DNA of 64,000 nucleotides from Medicago truncatula (taxonomy: Eukaryota; Streptophyta; Magnoliopsida; Fabales; Fabaceae), in NCBI RefSeq assembly GCF_003473485.1, contig NC_053044.1:1500501-1564500 (forward strand), written 5' to 3'. The translations under genes were made by a program, and so were the position numbers. Each line of letters opens with the position of its first letter. Positions within the stretch are counted from its first letter, which is position 1. Below are positions 58,486 to 64,000 of the stretch, piece by piece. Under the pieces are notes generated by a model, which searched no databases, was not told the DNA's origin, and saw only the letters and a program-made list of their open reading frames with translations.

Positions 58486-58826
58486 TTAGGCCTTGTTTGG
58501 TAGGCGAGAAACACCGACATGCGAGAGAAATTGAAGAGAAACAGGCAACTTCTCTTGTTTGGAACATCAATGAAATTGTGAAGAGAGAATAAAATACTGT
58601 GGAGCCCATACCTTTTTGAGTTCTCTCCAAATTGAGAAGGAAGTGGGTGGAGATTTTTTTAATCATATTATTATTATATATTTCAATGGCATTTTTTCTC
58701 TTATCTTTCTCTTATACCAAACCACCCATCAAATCTACTATATTTCTCGCATAATTCTCTCTTCTCTTGTTCTCGCTCACCTTTTTCTCTCTTTACAACT
58801 TCTCTTCCCAACCAAACAAACCCTTA
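58486..58826. mobile_element. TIR element of the GTTTGGT family, second copy
   Basis: The left end ttaggccttgtttggtag and the right end accaaacaaacccttaa are inverse. The interior has gagagaaattgaagagaaac and ctctcttctcttgttctcgc tracts like those in the copy at 21073-21836. Confidence 0.6.
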
Positions 58827-58943
58827 ATGTTGCTTCAAGATGGTATGTATTATTATTCACTTTATATTTGTGTTTGGCCGTTCTTTCTTTTTCATCGTAA
58901 GGGGGAATTGCATCCACTTCCCTTGAGAGTTGAATGGTATTAT

Positions 58944-59113
58944 GAAGCACGGATACAGACAGGACACTGACACAGCTAATAATTTGAAAAAATCACATAA
59001 TTTAGTGTAATTACAAGTGTCGGTGTCGTTTCGGTGTCCGACACCGGTACACGCCTAATCGGAGGAGTGTCCGACACCGGTACACGCCTAATCGGAGGAG
59101 TGTCCGTGCTTAT
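58944..59113. mobile_element. MITE with GTGTCCG termini and doubled 3' segment
   Basis: The left end gaagcacggatacagacagg and the right end gagtgtccgtgctt are inverse. Near the right end the unit gtgtccgacaccggtacacg..cggaggagt (about 36 bp) is exactly doubled (59033-59103). Confidence 0.7.
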
Positions 59114-60052
59114 TAGGTATACTTAAACAAATAGTTCTAAATTGCGGTATGCAATTGCAATCATAAATATAAGGTTTTAGAAGTTTATGCAGTGGTATCA
59201 CAACACAGTTGCGGTCGCATTTATCCGTATTTTACTGCACTTCAATTGTGTAATTGCAACGGCAATTCAGTAAGACACTAAATTCCCCTCAGTTACACAC
59301 AACACACCTCTAGTTTGTTATACAAAATTAGAGTTGGTGTCTTGGTGACTTGGTGTGTGTTATGGATCATAGTTATAGTGGTGTTCTAATGAAGCTAAAA
59401 GAAAATGTTCGGAAAATTGTCTTTGAGCTGATTTTGTGCTGAAAATTTTGGCGCTAAAATTAAGTGTTTAAAAACTCTTTCATTTAAATTCCAGCAGTTT
59501 CTCACTCACGTAATTTTTTTTAGCACATATATAACAAATATTTATTATTTTCAGCACGGTTGAATTTTGAAACATTTCTTATTGCAATAACAATAAACTG
59601 TAAGAATAACGCATGTATATTTATTGGTCTGAAACATTTCGTATCTACGATTAATATCGGTATACTATATAAGCTTCCTAAAATATTTTATGCAGAAGAA
59701 CATCCACAAGTTACTTGCCGCATGAATATTCAGGAATGAGCAAAATCAGAGACATGCTTGATGCTTGCACAAGGAGTTAAAGTTTATGACAAATCTTAAA
59801 CTTACTACAAATATCGTCACAACTTAAATTAGTACTAATTAAAGTCAGTAATAATCAAAGAAATCCTACAGTTTACTAATCACAGAAATTTAATTGGTAT
59901 TGCAACTTTCAAAAGTCAGAAATTTTTAATTATCATAGAAAACTAAAGGCATAATCTCAAGAACTAATCCTTAGACCTAATCTCAAATGAATTGTTTAGT
60001 AAATGCAAGTAAAACAAAACAAGAGTTTGCTTTCATCCAATACCAACTTCTC
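59114..60052. other. 3' flank of the armadillo-like gene
   Basis: 59135-59290 has short repeats around attgcggt/accgcaat-like motifs, another probable MITE relic. The rest is AT-rich without ORFs. The minus-strand 3' UTR of the armadillo-like gene should begin at 60052. Confidence 0.35.
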
Positions 60053-63000
60053 TTATATTTGTAAAATGCACCGCTCCAAGTAATCTCTGCTCACTTCACA
60101 TAACTCTTCAACAAAAAATGGTTCCCTACAAAACAATAGATATCAGTCACAGCATTGCAATGTTTCTCTTCTAAAAATTAATTTAAAAAATTACATTACT
60201 AAGATATAATTCCAATACCTCATAGCAAGCTCTCTAAAGTTCCTTAACCCAAAATACATGCATGCTTCTGTAACTCCATGGTCAGAATTCACTATGGAAG
60301 CTTTCAATTGCGCGTAAACATTCTCCACCGTGATATTCTGAAAATTATTGTTTCATAACATTATGAAAATTGAATGAAAATTGAAGGCAAGATAAAATAG
60401 AGATTAAGGGGATGTTAAATTTTACATGTGTTGGAGGAGCTTGAACATTCATTGCACGCAAGACTTTAATTGCCAACTTGTGTAATGCCATAGCTATATG
60501 ATTAGTTTGTCCAGAACTAAGAAGGCTTTCAGTGAGAAACTCCAAACCTACATAATAAAATTATCAATGCCAGCACAGTTAAATAAATCTAGTGTATACT
60601 TTTTTTTTATCAAAGCTAGAAAAATTAAAATGCAAAGCAGGAGTAGGCATGAAGGCCAACTATGACCAAACTCAACTAAAACAAATCTCAGCATATATGC
60701 TAAGAAGCAAAAAAAACTACAATCAATTTTAAGGTGGAATTACCAACCCACCCCGGGGCACTCTTTAAGCATGCCAAAAGAAGAAATTATTCCATCAAAA
60801 ATGTCAAAGATTTCAATTTCCAATGCATTGATTACATTAATTTTCAAAAAAAGTTACCTTTTAAAGGTCTTAAAGAGTGCCCCCGGTTAACATTTCCCAA
60901 AATATTTAGTTAAAATATTCTACCTCCTTTCCTCTCCTCTCCTCCGTTGAACCAAACAGACCCCAAGTATTTGAGGGTAGATCAAAACAATGTTATCTAT
61001 TTATGTTATCTATTTTTTTTTTCCAGAAAAAGAGTAAAATCACACAAGGTTCACAGATTCTGCTTCACCAAATTCTGCTACTTCTTCGCCTAAATCTTCT
61101 CTTTTGATTTTACTCCTAGTTTCTATTAGTACTGAGCAGAAATATATTACCTAGACTGTCAATAAAAATTAGCTTGAAATCAATCGGTCGGCAAAAGTGA
61201 GCAAGAGCCACTGCAATTCGTAGTCGAAGATGCTTATTGCATGGCTTTTTTGATTCTCTCATCAAATGCAACAATTTCCACAACACCTAAATAAATAAAA
61301 ACAAATAAATCAAAAGTTTGAACAAGTGAAAAAAAGAAACTTATGTTTGTATACAAGTTATACTAATTCGTGTCGAGACATACATGATGGTGGTAGAACT
61401 GCAGCCTTTGAAGCACCTTTCCAGCATTGCTCTTCACAAAATTCATGTAGCCGACCCCCACTTTTTAATTTTTATTGGCGTAATTTGATCCATGTAGCCG
61501 ACCCCCACTTAGTGGGATAAATTGGTTGTTATAGGTATCTGAGGAATAGAAGTATAAACGATGAGTCTAGGTGTATGAGATACTAACAAAATCACCGTAA
61601 ACCCCTCCTTGCAGTTCCAAAAGTTTCTCAACACAACCTTCAGTAACGAAGTATGATATGATAACCTACACGGAAAAAGAAAAAAAAAATCTGGTATCAC
61701 TTGCCTTGCTTTGAAATTGCAAGTAGTTAAAGTAATCAAAATAAAAAAATAGTTTATTTAAATTTTCAGTCATAAAAATACCTCATTCTTGGCCAAACAA
61801 AAGAGAAGCGCATGGATTCTTCTTCGCATAAGCTCATCTTCTGCGCCATAAAGATTGATAAATTCCATTAAGGCGCCACCTTTTACGATTGCTACTTGGT
61901 TAAGAAAATCCTGAAATTAAATTGAAAAATAATATAACATTTATCGTTTCAATCTAATATTGGTTTTGGAATTACTAATTAAAAACACAAGAGAGGTAAA
62001 AGAACAAAATTACCTTTCCTAACATCCACAATAACCCGAGAGTATATAGTCTGATCTCTTCATTACCAGATTTAAGTGTTTGCATCAACAATGGAATAAG
62101 TCCAAGCTGTGCTACACTCTAAAAAAAAATATACAAAACAGTTTGTTACCCTCAAAATGGATATTAACACAATGGCAAATGAATAGATGAATAGTAACAC
62201 GACATATTACAGAAACAAAAGACCGTTGAACTAGGCTCTAATGCCATGTTAAAGTTATAGGTTTTAGTTTCTTAGATATGAAGAGAGTAAATCTGCATAA
62301 TAAAGAAAATAGGCCAAATAAAATGAACCTTATATTCTCCTGTCTTTTTGATTATCTGAAAAATGACACTCAGTCCCAAAGTTACCGTGTCTTCGGAGGT
62401 TTTGACATTTCTGTAAAAGAAAATACCAATCGTTATTGGGAAAAATAAATAATCCTATAATCCAAATATGAAAAGGAATTAATATGCTTTTCTTAGTATA
62501 CCCGATTAGGTTAATAGCAAGTTGAAATATCTGGATCGTTGGAAAACCCTCGCAATTTACTAAATCAGGAGAAAAGACCAATAGATTCACAATCAACCGA
62601 AACTGCAATAAAACAAGTTAATGTACATGTTAAAAAAGATACGGTCAAAAATAAATTTAATGAAATAGGGATAATTTGGTGACATTAATAATTCAAAACG
62701 TACCACGGAACGATGAATTTCTTCATCCTTACACACCAACATATCAACCAAAGGCAAAAAAATATTCGGAGCGATAGCAATAATCTGAATATAGTAGATA
62801 GTGATATTAAGATACTAAATATATAATATAATATCTTTCATTTTATTATTTTTTGTCAAGAAACTTGGTACATTACCTCCTTGGAATTGGCATCGTGAGA
62901 TGAAAGCTTTTCTAGCACACGCAACGCAGATACTTTCTCTTTTATATTTACTGAATTTTCAAAAGATTTGTGAAATAATTGAACCACACCATTTATCTGA

Positions 63001-63155
63001 AAGCTTTCTGGGATATCAGCAAGATGGCCAACTGCATCCATCATTATGCAAACTGCTTTGGTAACATCAGTTGTGGGTTCCACAAGTAGATTCCTCTTTA
63101 GAGCGTTCATGATGTTATTGATCACATTGGTATCACAAATTAGCCGTTTATGTTC
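60053..63155 (-). CDS. Armadillo-repeat-like protein, 3' part (12 exons resolved)
   Basis: Minus-strand exons: 63155-62877, 62784-62704, 62602-62502, 62410-62329, 62118-62014, 61910-61782, 61665-61588, 61431-61384, 61286-61151, 60547-60426, 60337-60219, 60125-60053. All have GT/AG borders and join in one frame of 450 codons ending TAA. The product is helical and Leu-rich with ARM/HEAT-type helices, e.g. LGLIPLLMQTLKSGNEEIRL, YTLGLLWMLGK and SALRVLEKLSSHDANSKE. Such folds usually bind other proteins; no accessory domain is visible in this part. The first listed exon begins at an acceptor (ttgccaacag), so N-terminal exons lie further right, outside or beyond the LINE at 63244. The borders of the exons 61665-61588 and 61431-61384 are least certain: the donor there is gttagt and a transposon fragment lies between them. 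The family member was not identified. Confidence 0.72.
60745..60900. mobile_element. MITE in an intron of the armadillo-like gene
   Basis: The left end ccccggggcactctttaag and the right end cttaaagagtgcccccgg are inverse. It lies in the intron between exons 61286-61151 and 60547-60426. Confidence 0.65.
61444..61531 (+). mobile_element. RTE-type LINE 3'-end fragment
   Basis: catgtagccgacccccactt occurs twice (61444 and 61491), the second followed by agtgggataaattggttgtt. This is the well-known 3' tail of plant RTE-like LINEs, normally ending in TTG repeats. It sits in the intron next to the exon at 61431. Confidence 0.6.
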
Positions 63156-63243
63156 CTGTTGGCAAAAAAAAAAAGGGTATTTCATTATAGATGAAATGAG
63201 AAAAATATTCAAGTTACTGTACAATCAGCATGGTGCTCTAATA

Positions 63244-63769
63244 ATGCGTTAGCAAGTGAGCTTATAGATGTGGACTTAAAGAAGTGGAAGCCGGTTTTGA
63301 TCAATCAGATTTTCAACAGTTTCGAAGCGCAACAAATTCTTAGCATTCCTCTCCCTTGGAGCCATCCGGATAATAAACAACTTTGGCATAGTGACAAAGA
63401 TGGTATGTTCTCGGTCCGCTCATCTTATCATATGCAAACAACTCAAAGAATCCTTCATCAACCTGAAGCATCATCTTCCCAAGGTAATTTGCATAGCAAA
63501 GCTGGCGGTTGACTGTGTGAATGGTTTGCATAGCATAGCTGCTATTGATCATTTTATTTTAGATTGTAAGAACCTGTTATCTTTAGTATAATGTAGTTCT
63601 GTTAATTTTGTGAACCGTAATTGTAATTCAGCAGCTCATGTCTTGGCACAGGCTGCAAAACATTGTGGTAACCGTTCATGGGTGGGGAATGCCCTATATG
63701 CCTTGGACTGGCCATCTTTTTTATTTGCTATTTGCTTATAATATTAGCATTTGAAGTTCAAAAAAAAAA
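63244..63769 (+). mobile_element. 5'-truncated L1-type LINE with internal deletion
   Basis: The plus strand encodes the C-terminal part of a plant LINE ORF2: ELIDVDLKKWKPVLINQIF and LWHSDKDGMFSVRSSYHM (the region before the zinc-binding RVT tail), then, after stops and a deletion, the RNase-H end CNSAAHVLAQAAKHCGNRS. A poly(A) tail (63760-63769) follows. The identical 17-mer agcatggtgctctaata flanks it at 63227-63243 and 63770-63786, the target duplication of target-primed reverse transcription. The 80-, 70- and 66-codon ORFs here are its remains. Confidence 0.92.
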
Positions 63770-63786
63770 AGCATGGTGCTCTAATA

Positions 63787-64000
63787 TATATACCCCTATT
63801 TACAATTGAGAATAAAATAGTTAACTCTAATTGTTTCAAACTAATTATACAAAGGTATATAACTAACAGCAGTGCTAACTACAAACTCATGTTCAAAATA
63901 TAATATTCCCATGGATTGCAACTAAAGACTCATTTTCTGGCATTATTGCTACATCTCATTCGCGAGGATTGTGCGAAAAAATATTTCGCACACTTATTAT
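63787..64000. other. Right edge, nothing recognised
   Basis: An AT-rich stretch in what should be an intron or 5' part of the armadillo-like gene. No exon was identified with confidence. Confidence 0.35.

Noticed and set aside
58317-58592. 91-codon ORF as a peroxidase gene
   Set aside because: Only about 20 residues resemble the family and the remainder is TIR-element sequence.
62330-62608. 92-codon ORF as an independent gene
   Set aside because: It reads through an exon and an intron of the armadillo-like gene; splice borders at 62502 and 62410 explain it.
63270-63591. Overlapping ORFs as host genes
   Set aside because: They are remains of the LINE ORF2, bounded by a target duplication.

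Overview
The window is plant nuclear DNA: AT-rich, intron-containing genes with consensus GT/AG splice sites, a nuclear-type tRNA gene, and dense MITEs, solo LTRs, LINE and SINE-like remnants. The repeats (for example the long 'agggactaaaaa' fold-back element and the 'gagtgcccccgg' MITE) and the SIRE-like copia gag suggest a legume, probably of the Medicago/Trifolium/Pisum clade. That placement is inferred from recall of these families; no search was run.

Seven protein genes are supported. They are: (1) a QWRF-motif (AUGMIN8-like) gene on the minus strand, 4 exons, 3716-8048, with a 2.9-kb repeat-filled intron 1; (2,3) two single-exon C2H2 zinc-finger genes at 22359-23168 and 40544-41371, lying in a segmental duplication, plus a truncated third copy at the left edge (1-65); (4) an E-class PPR gene resembling MEF20 (31251-32687); (5) a two-exon F-box/LRR gene (45261-47641); (6) a three-exon, about 1709-residue sacsin/HSP90-type ATPase gene (51430-57831) whose C-terminal half carries five tandem repeats of about 110-117 residues; (7) the 3' part of an armadillo-like gene on the minus strand (12 exons resolved, 60053-63155), with its N-terminus outside the window or unresolved. 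There is one tRNA-Ala(CGC) gene at 38063-38135.

Layout: 1-3.7 kb MITEs and a zinc-finger relic; 3.7-8 kb QWRF gene; 8-21 kb almost entirely transposon-derived, including a hAT element with an exact 8-bp target duplication and a degraded copia element whose LTR is split by two successive solo LTRs with exact 5-bp duplications; 21-25 kb zinc-finger copy A; 26-31 kb tandem repeats, perfect 20-bp palindromes, and a third solo LTR sitting inside a small open reading frame; 31-34.5 kb PPR gene; 36.8-37.6 kb Mutator-like fold-back element with a 9-bp duplication; 38-39 kb tRNA and AT microsatellites; 40-42.4 kb zinc-finger copy B; 45-47.6 kb F-box gene; 51-58 kb ATPase gene; 60-64 kb armadillo-like gene with a 5'-truncated LINE inserted next to it.

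The genes do not form a pathway. They look like unrelated housekeeping or regulatory genes separated by transposon debris. The observations most worth following up are the zinc-finger duplication with its variable acidic repeat, the small ORF split by a solo LTR whose removal restores the frame, the recurrent TTCGGATTATATAATCCGAA palindromes, and the repeat array in the sacsin-like protein. I did not find convincing evidence of a wholly new biological system.
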